Shown: piece by piece, positions 9,092 to 19,399 of the stretch | Layout of the letters: every line of letters begins with the position of its first letter | Position numbering within the stretch: position 1 is the stretch's first letter | NCBI GenBank assembly: GCA_913774955.1 | Contig: CAJYKV010000007.1 | Coordinates: forward strand, 521,693-585,692 | From: an uncultured Acidovorax sp. | GTDB lineage: Bacteria; Pseudomonadota; Gammaproteobacteria; Burkholderiales; Burkholderiaceae_C | Length of the DNA stretch: 64,000 nucleotides | Direction: 5' to 3' | The notes under the pieces: model-generated | What the model was told of the DNA's origin: nothing | The model's database searches: none | The model's input: only the letters and a program-made list of their open reading frames with translations | Position numbers and translations under genes: made by a program

Positions 9092-9387
9092 CGTCCGACG
9101 CGCCTTCTCTGTCCGCTTCCCGCCCTTCCGCTGCCGTCACGGTCACCGTGCGGTATTTCGCGTCCATCCGGGAGGCCGTGGGGCAGGGCAGCGAGACCCT
9201 CTCCGTGCAGGCTCCCACGGTGGGTGCGCTGCGCGATGCGCTGATCGCCCGCGGTGGTGCCTGGGCGGAGAGCCTGGCGCGCGGGCGTGCCGTGCGCACC
9301 GCGCTCGACCAGGTGCTGTGCGGCGAGGAGGCCGCGCTGTCGGAGGGCTCCGAGGTTGCGTTCTTCCCGCCCGTGACGGGCGGCTGA
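9088..9387 (+). CDS. moaD: Molybdopterin synthase small (sulfur carrier) subunit
   Basis: A 99-residue ubiquitin-like protein that carries the thiocarboxylate sulfur on its C-terminal glycine. It ends FFPPVTGG, the required Gly-Gly tail, and contains VRYFASIREAVG, a typical MoaD start of the beta-grasp fold. The N-terminal 15 residues are a Ser/Ala-rich extension. It overlaps moeA by four bases. Its partner MoaE is 1.15 kb downstream rather than adjacent. Confidence 0.94.
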   Translation: MTSDAPSLSASRPSAAVTVTVRYFASIREAVGQGSETLSVQAPTVGALRDALIARGGAWAESLARGRAVRTALDQVLCGEEAALSEGSEVAFFPPVTGG

Positions 9388-9500
9388 CGCGGCACGGCCG
9401 TACCGATGGCCGCGGGGCGAACGGCGGGAGCACCACGTCCCTAGGAACCGTCGAGGTCCTGGCGTGCACGCTTTCCACGGGAGGCCAGACCGCCCCCGTG

Positions 9501-9830
9501 TCAGTTTTCAGCCGGCGGCGCCTCGGGCAGTTCGGGCGCGCGCCAGTACAGCAGTTCCGCCAGGCGCAGCGTGATCCAGCGCGCCTCGGCCGGCGACACC
9601 CCGGACCCGGCCGTGCAGAGGCCCGCATGGATGCGCGACAGCACCTCGGTCTCCGACGGTGCCTGCACGTGGTAGAGCGTCTGGGCCTGCTCCACGAGGT
9701 GGTTGGCGAGGTCTTCGCACAGCTCGTAGCGCTCGCGTATCTCGGCGGCGGGTGCCGTCAGGCGCTGGCGCGCGTCGCTGTGGAGCGCGGTGAACGAGGG
9801 CGGGACGTGGATCTGGTTCTCGTCGTGCAT
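9501..9830 (-). CDS. Conserved hypothetical protein, 109 aa
   Basis: I do not recognise a domain with known function. The protein MHDENQIHVPPSFTAL... is soluble, predicted mostly helical, with a central RYELCEDLANHLVEQAQ segment and a C-terminal AEARWITLRLAELL helix. I recall short proteins of this type in betaproteobacteria carrying the uninformative name 'ATPase with chaperone activity', but no ATPase motif is present. It is convergent with moaD and lies downstream of another small minus-strand gene, with which it may be co-transcribed. A start four codons upstream is also possible. Confidence 0.7.
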   Translation of the reverse strand: MHDENQIHVPPSFTALHSDARQRLTAPAAEIRERYELCEDLANHLVEQAQTLYHVQAPSETEVLSRIHAGLCTAGSGVSPAEARWITLRLAELLYWRAPELPEAPPAEN

Positions 9831-9892
9831 GGGTGCTGGCATCGGGGCGGCGGCAGGCCTGGGCGCGGGCGGGAGGGCCTGCCGCCGCCGGG

Positions 9893-10147
9893 TCAATCGG
9901 GGGTGAAGAGCCGCTCGAAGCGCCGGGCGTCGTCCGCCAGCTCGAACGAGACGAGCTGCCCCATCTTGTTGTCTTCGCGGCGGCAGGCGGCGAACAGGCT
10001 CGCCGGGCCGGCCAGTCCGTAGTCCGGCAGGTGGATGATCGCGTACGGGTGCGGCACGAACACCTGGTGCGTGAACACGCCGCGGTGCTCGTTGCGCGGC
10101 GAGGGGAACAGGACGTAGAGCTCGGTGGTGATGGTCTGCGTGGCCAT
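9893..10147 (-). CDS. Conserved hypothetical protein, 84 aa
   Basis: A small soluble protein of unknown function (MATQTITTELYVLFPSPRNE...). It has an alternating hydrophobic pattern suggesting a beta-rich fold and a C-terminal helix (ADDARRFERLF). The ATG at 10147 was chosen because the sequence upstream in frame is Arg/Pro-rich shadow sequence. It lies 62 bases ahead of the 109-residue hypothetical gene on the same strand, and is divergent from the plus-strand small gene at 10304. Confidence 0.65.
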   Translation of the reverse strand: MATQTITTELYVLFPSPRNEHRGVFTHQVFVPHPYAIIHLPDYGLAGPASLFAACRREDNKMGQLVSFELADDARRFERLFTPD

Positions 10148-10303
10148 GGACGGGAACGGAAGGGCTGATGAGAGGCAGGTCCCATGCTGCGCGGGGCGGC
10201 GGGGAGTGCGTGCGGCCACTGTAGCAAACCGGCCCGGAGCGCGCCGTTCCGTGGACAATCGGGCGGCAGCAGGTACAGACGACGACGCACGAGGACATTC
10301 CGC

Positions 10304-10540
10304 ATGGCACGCCAGGACAAGAACGCATGGGCCGCGAAGGTGCTCGCCCTCATCCAGGGCGGGCAGACGCAGGCCGCCATGGCCCAGATCAAGGTCGCCC
10401 CGTCGGCCGGCGACGTCGCGCGGCTGCAGGCCCTGCTGGCGGGCGTGCCGGCCGGCAACCCCGCGCGGCGCCAGCTCGACGCGTTCATCGAGGAAGAGCG
10501 CGCGCTGCTCGCCGCGCCCCGGCTGCACCGGGCCCCATGA
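10304..10540 (+). CDS. Small helical hypothetical protein, 78 aa
   Basis: An Ala/Gln-rich, helical soluble protein (MARQDKNAWAAKVLALIQGG...) with no motif I recognise. Its stop overlaps the moaE start (ATGA), so it is probably translated together with moaE. Whether it has any part in molybdopterin synthesis is unknown; the coupling is the only hint. Confidence 0.6.
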   Translation: MARQDKNAWAAKVLALIQGGQTQAAMAQIKVAPSAGDVARLQALLAGVPAGNPARRQLDAFIEEERALLAAPRLHRAP

Positions 10541-11070
10541 CCGACGGGATCGCCATGGCCGAGCCGCTTTCCTCCACCGCATCCGCCCGGCCCGGCGGCG
10601 GCCTCCGCGTCGCCATCCAGGCGCAGGATTTCGACGTCTCGGCCGAGCTGGCGGCGCTGCGCGCGCGGGACGGCCGCGTGGGGGCCGTCTGCTGCTTCGT
10701 GGGCACGGTGCGCGACCGCAGCGACGGCGACGCCGTGGCGTCGATGGAGCTCGAGCACTACCCTGGCATGACGGAGAAATCCATCGAGGCGATGGTGGAC
10801 GAGGCGCTGCGGCGCTTCGACATCTTCGGCGCGCGGGTGGTGCACCGCGTGGGACTGCTGGCGCCGCAGGACCAGATCGTGCTGGTGGCCGTGACATCGG
10901 CCCACCGCGGCCAGAGCTTCCAGGCCTGCGAGTTCCTCATGGACTACCTCAAGACCCAGGCCCCGTTCTGGAAGAAGGAAGCCACCCCGCAGGGCGCGCG
11001 CTGGGTGGATGCGCGCGTGAGCGACGACGCGGCGCTGGCCCGCTGGGGCATCGCGGCGCGCAACGGCTGA
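10537..11070 (+). CDS. moaE: Molybdopterin synthase catalytic (large) subunit
   Basis: A 177-residue protein that with MoaD adds two sulfurs to precursor Z to form molybdopterin. MoaE signatures are GAVCCFVGTVRDRSDG, SMELEHYPGMTEKSI, RVVHRVGLL, VAVTSAHRGQSFQACEF and FWKKEATPQGARWV. The ATG overlapping the upstream stop was chosen; the in-frame ATG at 10555 (MAEPLSST) would remove six residues. The N-terminal 20 residues are an Ala/Ser-rich extension relative to E. coli MoaE. Confidence 0.94.
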   Translation: MTDGIAMAEPLSSTASARPGGGLRVAIQAQDFDVSAELAALRARDGRVGAVCCFVGTVRDRSDGDAVASMELEHYPGMTEKSIEAMVDEALRRFDIFGARVVHRVGLLAPQDQIVLVAVTSAHRGQSFQACEFLMDYLKTQAPFWKKEATPQGARWVDARVSDDAALARWGIAARNG

Positions 11071-11104
11071 GCCGGGCCGGCTTGTGGCGGCCTGGCGCCG
11101 CATG

Positions 11105-11133
11105 CTTGAAAACTCCGGGTGGGCGCCTCATTT
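11105..11133 (+). promoter_or_regulatory. Sigma-32-type heat-shock promoter of clpB
   Basis: CTTGAAA at 11105-11111 is a perfect heat-shock -35. After 14 bases comes CCTCATTT (11126-11133), one mismatch from the -10 consensus CCCCATNT. Transcription would start near 11140, about 20 bases before the clpB ATG, leaving room for the CGGAGG ribosome-binding site at 11145-11150. Confidence 0.75.
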
Positions 11134-11160
11134 GCCCATCAATCCGGAGGACCACAGACC

Positions 11161-13770
<2,610 letters not shown>

Positions 13771-13836
13771 GTTCGGCAGTTCACGGTCGGGATGTCCATC
13801 GGGCGCTCCGGTCGGCCCTGAAGGAAAGGACGCGTT

Positions 13837-14190
13837 TTGAATGAATTCCTTGCCGGCCTGGTCCGGTGGATCGTGCGCCTGGCGGTCGTGGCCGCGGGCG
13901 CGGTGTTGTTCCTGAGCCTGCTGATCGTGGTGGCGCTGCTGGCGGTGGTCTGGGGCGCCCGGTCGCTCTGGGCCCGCCTCACCGGCCAGCCCGCCACGCC
14001 CTGGACGATGCGCATGGACCCGCGCGAGGGCTGGAGCACGGTGTACCGCAGCACCGCGCGCTGGTCGGCTGCCGGCCGGCGAGCGCAGGCCGCCGACGGC
14101 GAGCCCGGCGCGCTGCGCTCGGCCGAGCTGCCTGGAGCCCGCGCGGACGTGGTCGACGTGCAGCCGCGCGAGCTGTCCGGCAAGGCGTGA
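13837..14190 (+). CDS. Small membrane protein of unknown function, TTG start
   Basis: A 117-residue protein, MNEFLAGLVRWIVRL..., with a strongly hydrophobic segment at residues 8-40 (one long or two short membrane helices) followed by a hydrophilic, Ala/Arg-rich cytoplasmic or periplasmic tail. The start is TTG at 13837, supported by AAGGAAAGGA ten bases upstream; the nearby ATG at 13841 is in a different frame with no similar protein. Function unknown. It follows clpB by 66 bases without a visible terminator. Confidence 0.65.
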   Translation: MNEFLAGLVRWIVRLAVVAAGAVLFLSLLIVVALLAVVWGARSLWARLTGQPATPWTMRMDPREGWSTVYRSTARWSAAGRRAQAADGEPGALRSAELPGARADVVDVQPRELSGKA

Positions 14191-14257
14191 GGCGGGGTGT
14201 GACCGGCGGAGACGTCCATTTACATGGCGTTGCGAGGCCGCTCCCTATGATGCCTGC

Positions 14258-15694
14258 ATGACGCCCGACGACATCCGCCACCGATTCCAGCTCCAGCGGC
14301 AGGCCAGCAGGGAACAGCCCGAGACGCCGCTGCTGGTGCGGCGGGAGCGCCTGCTGCGCATGCGCAAGCTGCTGGACGAACACGGGCCGGCCCTCGCGGC
14401 GGCCGTGCAGGCCGATTTCGGCATCCGGTCGCCGCGCCTCACCGAAGTGGCCGACCTGTTCGTGCTGCGCGCCCAGGTCGCCCACACGCTGCGGAACCTT
14501 GCGCGCTGGAGCAAGCCGCGCCGCGTGCATACGCCGCTGCACCTGCAGCCCGCGCATGCCTTCGTGCAGCGGCAGCCGCTCGGGGTGGTCGGCGTGATCG
14601 CACCCTGGAACTACCCCGTGCAGCTCGCGCTCGGGCCCGCGATCTGCGCGCTCGCGGCGGGCAACCGGGTGATGCTCAAGCCCAGCGAGCTCACGCCGCA
14701 CACCTCCGCCCAGCTCGCGGCGCTGGTGAAGCAGTTCTTCTCGCCCGATGAATTCTGCGTGGTGCAGGGCGATGCCGCCGTGGCGCAGCTGGTGGCGTCG
14801 CTGCCGTTCGACCACCTGGTGTTCACGGGCTCCACCGCCGTCGGGCGCAAGGTGGCGATGGCCGCCGCCGCGCACCTGACGCCCACCACGCTGGAGCTGG
14901 GCGGCAAGTCGCCCTGCATCCTGGATGCGGACTGCGACCTGCACGATGCCGCGCTCAAGATCGCGCACGGCAAGCTGCTGAACGCCGGCCAGACCTGCGT
15001 GGCGCCCGACTACGTGCTGCTGCCGCGCGGCAGCGAGGCGGCGTTCGCGGAGGCCTACCGCGCCGCGGTGGCGAAGCTGTTCCCGTATTTCGAGGGCAAT
15101 CCCGACTACGCCTCCATCATCCATTCGCGCCATCTGGCGCGCCTGCGCACCATGCTGCAGCAGGCGCAGACCCAGGGCGCGGAAGTCATCGTGCTCGAAC
15201 CCGTGCCGGGATCGCCCCCGCCGCCGCCCCAGGGCATCGGCGACGGGGTGGCGCGGCAGATGCCGCCGGTGCTGGTGTTCAACGCCACGCTGCAGATGCA
15301 GGTCATGCAGGAGGAGATCTTCGGCCCGGTGCTGCCCGTGCTCGGCTACGACCGCCTGCAGGACGCGATCGACCACATCAACTCCGGCCCGCGGCCCCTG
15401 GCGCTCTACTGGTTCGGGCGCAGCGAGGCGACCCGCGACGACGTGCTGCGGCGCACGGTGAGCGGCGGCGTCACGGTCAACGACACGCTGCTGCACGTCG
15501 TGCACGACAATCTGCCTTTCGGCGGCGTGGGCGACAGCGGCTGGGGGGCCTACCACGGCGAATCCGGCTTCCTCCGGTTCTGCCACCAGAAGCCGGTGCT
15601 GGTGCAGTCCCGCTGGTCGATGGGCCACCTGCTGCACCCTCCCTACGGCGCGCGCTTCGACCGCGTGCTCGGCCTGTTGCGGCGCTGGCTCTGA
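14258..15694 (+). CDS. Aldehyde dehydrogenase, coniferyl-aldehyde dehydrogenase type
   Basis: A 478-residue NAD(P)-dependent aldehyde dehydrogenase. The catalytic cysteine is C247 (GQTCVAPDYV) and the general base E213 (LELGGKSP); VIAPWNYPVQL and FTGSTAVGRK form the cofactor site. The GQTCVAPDY motif and a C-terminal hydrophobic extension after the fold (GARFDRVLGLLRRW) are typical of the coniferyl-aldehyde/fatty-aldehyde branch, which oxidises aromatic or long-chain aldehydes. The true substrate cannot be read from sequence. It is a stand-alone gene; the ATG is the only good start. Confidence 0.85.
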   Translation: MTPDDIRHRFQLQRQASREQPETPLLVRRERLLRMRKLLDEHGPALAAAVQADFGIRSPRLTEVADLFVLRAQVAHTLRNLARWSKPRRVHTPLHLQPAHAFVQRQPLGVVGVIAPWNYPVQLALGPAICALAAGNRVMLKPSELTPHTSAQLAALVKQFFSPDEFCVVQGDAAVAQLVASLPFDHLVFTGSTAVGRKVAMAAAAHLTPTTLELGGKSPCILDADCDLHDAALKIAHGKLLNAGQTCVAPDYVLLPRGSEAAFAEAYRAAVAKLFPYFEGNPDYASIIHSRHLARLRTMLQQAQTQGAEVIVLEPVPGSPPPPPQGIGDGVARQMPPVLVFNATLQMQVMQEEIFGPVLPVLGYDRLQDAIDHINSGPRPLALYWFGRSEATRDDVLRRTVSGGVTVNDTLLHVVHDNLPFGGVGDSGWGAYHGESGFLRFCHQKPVLVQSRWSMGHLLHPPYGARFDRVLGLLRRWL

Positions 15695-15734
15695 CGGGCC
15701 TCCCGCACCCGGCAGGACGCCTTCCAGCGCGCGC

Positions 15735-15760
15735 TTTCACGACCGTTTTTCACGACCGTT
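15735..15760. repeat. Perfect 13-bp tandem repeat
   Basis: TTTCACGACCGTT occurs twice head to tail with no spacer in the gap between the aldehyde dehydrogenase and GNAT genes. The rest of that 207-bp gap holds no other clear feature besides a weak promoter-like TGGAGC-N17-GACAAT at 15820-15848. Confidence 0.8.
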
Positions 15761-15901
15761 CCCCCATGCCCGGGCGGGCCTGCAGGCCCCGCGCGCACCG
15801 GGGGCGAACATCCATGGTCTGGAGCTTCAAAACCAATTGCGCGACAATCGCGGGTTTTGCGTTCCGCACCCCCTTTCCCTTTTTTTGTTTCGTCGCTCTC
15901 C

Positions 15902-16435
15902 ATGTCCAGTATCCAGGCCAGTATTCAGGTTCGTCCCGCCACGCTCCGCGATGCCAAAGCCATTGCCCAGATCCACACGCAGTCCGCGATGGAAGCGTAC
16001 CGCGGCCTTGTTCCCGACGACCAATTGAAAGCCATGTCGTCGGTCGAGAAACGCCAGGCCTACTGGCGCGAGGCCATCGAGTACTGCGAGCCGCAGGTCC
16101 AGGTGGCCGTGGAAGGCGACAAGATCGTCGGCTTCGTCGGCTTCGACCGTTCGCGCGATGCCAAGTCGCGCCCCACCACCGGCGAGATCTGGGCCATCTA
16201 CGCGGCGCCTTCCCACTGGGACCAGGGCGTCGGCGTGGCCCTTTGGGATGCCGCGCGCGAAGGCCTGCAGCAGGAAGGCTGCACCAACGTGACCGCATGG
16301 GTGCCGATGCGCAACGAACGCGCCCTGCGCTTCCACGAGCTCGCGGGCTTCAAGCGCGAGATGTCCACCGCCAAGACCGCCGTCATCGGCGGCGTGAAGA
16401 TCGAGGAAGTGCGCCTGCAGCGCCCGATCAACTGA
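15902..16435 (+). CDS. GNAT family N-acetyltransferase
   Basis: A 177-residue acetyltransferase that moves an acetyl group from acetyl-CoA to an unidentified amine. The acetyl-CoA loop is visible as WDQGVGVALWDAA (Q-x-x-G-x-A) near residue 110, and the C-terminal WVPMRNERALRFHELAGFKRE is the classic GNAT beta6-beta7 region. The start MSSIQASIQVRPAT gives a normal N-terminus; a longer reading upstream crosses the probable promoter. It precedes the methyltransferase gene by 11 bases, suggesting an operon. Confidence 0.86.
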   Translation: MSSIQASIQVRPATLRDAKAIAQIHTQSAMEAYRGLVPDDQLKAMSSVEKRQAYWREAIEYCEPQVQVAVEGDKIVGFVGFDRSRDAKSRPTTGEIWAIYAAPSHWDQGVGVALWDAAREGLQQEGCTNVTAWVPMRNERALRFHELAGFKREMSTAKTAVIGGVKIEEVRLQRPIN

Positions 16436-16446
16436 AGGCGCTTTTC

Positions 16447-17631
16447 ATGATCCACTGGACCCACGGCGGCGAAGACCGCAGCGCGCACTGGCACTCCGAG
16501 GCCGGCGCCGCCGCGCCGCGCCGCGTGGTGCCGGCCGATGACACGCTGCCGGCCGATGCGGCCTACCGCATGGCCTGCGAGGGCACGGGGCTGCTCTGGC
16601 AGGGCGACTTCCAGAACGCCCGTCACCTGCTGCAGGCGCTCATGCGCCGCGCCGACGGGCGCGGCAGGAAGCCGGGTGCGCGCGGCCGGGCCAAGGCTTC
16701 CGCGCCCGCTGCGGCCGCACCGGCGGGCGCCGCACCGATCACCCAGGCATTCCACCTGCACCGCCAGGCCCAGGCGCAGCGCGCCCGGGTGCTCGGCATG
16801 CTGCTCATCCCCGTTCAGGGCGATCACACCATCGCATTGCGCCGAGCGCCCGACTGGCGTCCCGCGCTGGCCGAAGCCTGGGGCGCGCCGGACGGCACGC
16901 CGCGCGTGGTGGCGCTGCGCGAGCTGCTGGGCATCGTCGGCGCGCACGAGTGGCGCAAGAAGGGCGTGGAGGTGCCGGCGCTCGGTGCGCCGCCGGACAA
17001 CCGCATCCATCCGCACTACGGCGTGTTCTCGCCCGTGCGCGGCGAATATGTGGACCTCGTGGCGCAGGTGCCGCTGCCGGCGGGCGCCCAGGCCCTGGCG
17101 TTCGACATCGGCACCGGCACCGGCGTGCTCGCGGCCGTGCTGGCGCGGCGCGGCGTGCGCCGCGTGGTCGCTACCGACCAGGATCCGCGCGCGCTGCAGT
17201 GCGCCCGGGAGAACCTGCAGCGCCTGTCCGTGCTGCCGCAGGTGGACGTGCAGGAAGCCGATCTTTTTCCCGCCGGCCGCGCACCGCTCGTGGTCTGCAA
17301 TCCGCCCTGGGTGCCCGCGCGCGCGGCCGCCCCCATCGAACGCGCCGTGTACGACGAGGACAGCCGCATGCTGCGCGGCTTCCTCGGCGGGCTCGGTGCG
17401 CACCTGGAACCCGGCGGCGAAGGCTGGCTGATCCTGTCGGACCTGGCCGAGCACCTGGGGCTTCGTTCGCGCGCGCAGCTGCTCGCCTGGATCGAAGAGG
17501 CCGGTCTCCGCGTGCTGGACCGGCGCGACACGCGGCCCCGCCACGGCAAGGCGGCCGATCCGGCCGATCCGCTGCACGCCGCCCGCGCGGCGGAGGTCAC
17601 GTCGCTCTGGCGGCTCGGCGCGGCCGGCTGA
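16447..17631 (+). CDS. Class I SAM-dependent methyltransferase (NPPW type)
   Basis: A 394-residue protein. Residues up to about 215 form a helical N-terminal part with an Ala-rich insert near 75-100. The C-terminal half is a Rossmann methyltransferase: motif I FDIGTGTGVLAAVLA near 220, and the catalytic NPPW motif in VVCNPPWVP near 280. NPPW/NPPY is found in N6-adenine and N5-glutamine methyltransferases (PrmC, RlmF, TrmN types), so the target is likely an RNA, DNA or protein amide nitrogen; which one is not determined. It starts 11 bases after the GNAT stop. Confidence 0.85.
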   Translation: MIHWTHGGEDRSAHWHSEAGAAAPRRVVPADDTLPADAAYRMACEGTGLLWQGDFQNARHLLQALMRRADGRGRKPGARGRAKASAPAAAAPAGAAPITQAFHLHRQAQAQRARVLGMLLIPVQGDHTIALRRAPDWRPALAEAWGAPDGTPRVVALRELLGIVGAHEWRKKGVEVPALGAPPDNRIHPHYGVFSPVRGEYVDLVAQVPLPAGAQALAFDIGTGTGVLAAVLARRGVRRVVATDQDPRALQCARENLQRLSVLPQVDVQEADLFPAGRAPLVVCNPPWVPARAAAPIERAVYDEDSRMLRGFLGGLGAHLEPGGEGWLILSDLAEHLGLRSRAQLLAWIEEAGLRVLDRRDTRPRHGKAADPADPLHAARAAEVTSLWRLGAAG

Positions 17632-17674
17632 CCGGCCCCGCGGCCCCGTGCGCGGCCCGCTGCGGCGCAGCGCT

Positions 17675-18199
17675 TCAGTCCTGCCGCGGCAGCAGCTGCT
17701 CCATGCGCTGGCGCACGGTCGCAGCACGCTCGGGGCCGGCCAGCAGTTCGATTTCCTCCAGGATGACCGCGCTCACGTCGAGCATGCTGTCGCGGTCCCG
17801 CGCGGCGCGCAGGGACTCCAGGAAGTGGTGGGACAGCGCCGGATTGCGGCGCGCGAACATGCGCTCGCAGATGTCGAAGAGGTACATGCGCGCGCCCGCC
17901 AGCGACCGCAGCGCGTTCGATGGCGCCGGCGTGGTTTCGGCCTGGGTGGCCGGCGACGGCGGCGTGCCTCCCGGCGCGTCGTCGGGCGCCGGTCCGTCCT
18001 CGGCGTCGCCCGCGGGCGCCAGGTACCCATCGGCCAACAGACGGACCACGATGTCCTTGCCGGCACCGTGGTAGAGCGCCTCCAGTTCCCGCGCCGGCCG
18101 CCCTTCCGCCAGCAGCAGCAGGGAGCGTTCGCGCAGGCTCAGCGTGCGCACGCCCGGCGACAGTTCCAGCCGGGCCTTGTCGGTCTTCAGGAGCAGCAT
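17675..18199 (-). CDS. Conserved hypothetical protein, 174 aa
   Basis: No domain with a known function recognised. From the chosen start MLLLKTDKARLELSPG the protein has an N-terminal region with RTLSLRERSLLLLAEG that could be a winged-helix-like or degradation-signal domain, a Pro/Ala/Asp-rich linker at about residues 60-90, and a helical C-terminal domain containing LFDICERMFARRNPALSHHF. Similar linker-bearing proteins are common in Burkholderiales. A start 12 codons upstream (MSALTFP) is possible. It is convergent with the methyltransferase gene and divergent from dusC. Confidence 0.68.
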   Translation of the reverse strand: MLLLKTDKARLELSPGVRTLSLRERSLLLLAEGRPARELEALYHGAGKDIVVRLLADGYLAPAGDAEDGPAPDDAPGGTPPSPATQAETTPAPSNALRSLAGARMYLFDICERMFARRNPALSHHFLESLRAARDRDSMLDVSAVILEEIELLAGPERAATVRQRMEQLLPRQD

Positions 18200-18420
18200 G
18201 GACGGGAAGGAGAGAGGGAACGTGAGGGCGGACATTGGCGGACAATGGACGGCTGGCCGCATTCCATCGCACTCCGATGACGCCGCGATGACGCAGCGGT
18301 GCCTGCCGTTGTGCCGCCCCGCGCGCCGCCCGTTCATCTTCGCGCCCGCCCGCCCGCCTGCCTGCCGGACGGCTCCCCTGTCTTTCGCCGTTACCTGCCG
18401 ATCTCCGCCGTTCTCCGCCG

Positions 18421-19392
18421 ATGTTCCCTGCGCCCCTGCTGCTGCTCGCCCCCATGGAAGGGCTTCTCGATTTCGTGTTGCGCGACGTGCTCACGCGCGT
18501 GGGCGGGGTGGACCGCTGCGTCTCCGAGTTCATCCGCATCACCGGCACGCTGCTGCCGGACAAGGTGTTCCTGCGCTACATCCCGGAACTGCGCAACGGC
18601 GGCCGTACGGCGGCGGGCGTGCCGGTGCGCGCGCAGCTGCTCGGGTCCGATCCGGTCAGCATGGCCGAGAACGCCGCCCGGCTCGCCGCGCTGGGGCCCG
18701 AGGGCATCGATCTGAATTTCGGCTGCCCGGCCAAGGTGGTGAACCGCCACGGCGGCGGCGCGGCGCTGCTGCGCGAGCCCGAGCGCATCGCCGCGGTGGT
18801 GGCGGCCGTGCGCCGCGCGGTGCCGCCGCACCTGCCGGTGTCGGCCAAGATGCGGCTCGGCTACGACGACACCTCGCTCGCCCGCGAATGCGCGCAGGCG
18901 GCCGAGGCGGGCGGTGCCTGCGAGCTGGTGGTGCACGCCCGCACCAAGGCCGACGGCTACCGGCCGCCGGCGTATTGGGAGCTGATCGCACCGCTGCGCT
19001 CGGCCGTGCGCATCCCGGTGATCGCGAACGGCGAGATCTGGACGGTGGCCGACGCCATGCGCTGCCGCGATCTGTCGGGCGGCGACGCGCTGATGCTGGG
19101 CCGGGGCATCGTGGCCGATCCCGGTCTGGCGCTCGCCATCCGCGCGGCCGATGCGGGGCGGCCCGATGCGCCCGCCCTGGCCTGGAACGCACTGCTTCCG
19201 CAACTGGGCGTGTTCTGGCACACGGTCTGCGAAGACCTCGAACCCCGCCAGCGCGCGGGGCGGCTCAAGCAGTGGCTGAATCTGCTGCGGCGGCGCTTTC
19301 CCGAGGCCGAGGCCGCTTACCAGCACGTGCGCACGGAAACCGACCAGCGCACGATCACCGCATGGGTGCGGGCGCAGACCGGCGGCGCGTAA
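18421..19392 (+). CDS. dusC: tRNA-dihydrouridine synthase, DusC type
   Basis: A 323-residue FMN enzyme that reduces a uridine in the tRNA D-loop to dihydrouridine; DusC of E. coli acts at U16. It starts directly with LLLAPMEGLLDFVLRD, the FMN-binding strand. The catalytic cysteine is C102 in NFGCPAKVVNRHGGG. VSAKMRLGY, VHARTKADGYRPPA and VIANGEIW follow the barrel as expected. The C-terminal helical domain with VFWHTVCEDLEPRQRAGRL matches the DusC branch rather than DusA or DusB; subtype is inferred. Confidence 0.92.
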   Translation: MFPAPLLLLAPMEGLLDFVLRDVLTRVGGVDRCVSEFIRITGTLLPDKVFLRYIPELRNGGRTAAGVPVRAQLLGSDPVSMAENAARLAALGPEGIDLNFGCPAKVVNRHGGGAALLREPERIAAVVAAVRRAVPPHLPVSAKMRLGYDDTSLARECAQAAEAGGACELVVHARTKADGYRPPAYWELIAPLRSAVRIPVIANGEIWTVADAMRCRDLSGGDALMLGRGIVADPGLALAIRAADAGRPDAPALAWNALLPQLGVFWHTVCEDLEPRQRAGRLKQWLNLLRRRFPEAEAAYQHVRTETDQRTITAWVRAQTGGA

Positions 19393-19399
19393 GCGAGCG

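Noticed and set aside
9367-9383. Perfect inverted repeat CCGCCCG-TGA-CGGGCGG at the end of moaD as a terminator.
   Set aside because: It encodes the required PVTGG end of MoaD, and no T run follows on either strand.
14219-14251. TTTACA and TATGAT as a promoter for the aldehyde dehydrogenase gene.
   Set aside because: The spacer is 21 bases, too long for a normal sigma-70 promoter, and the start codon would be only six bases past the -10.
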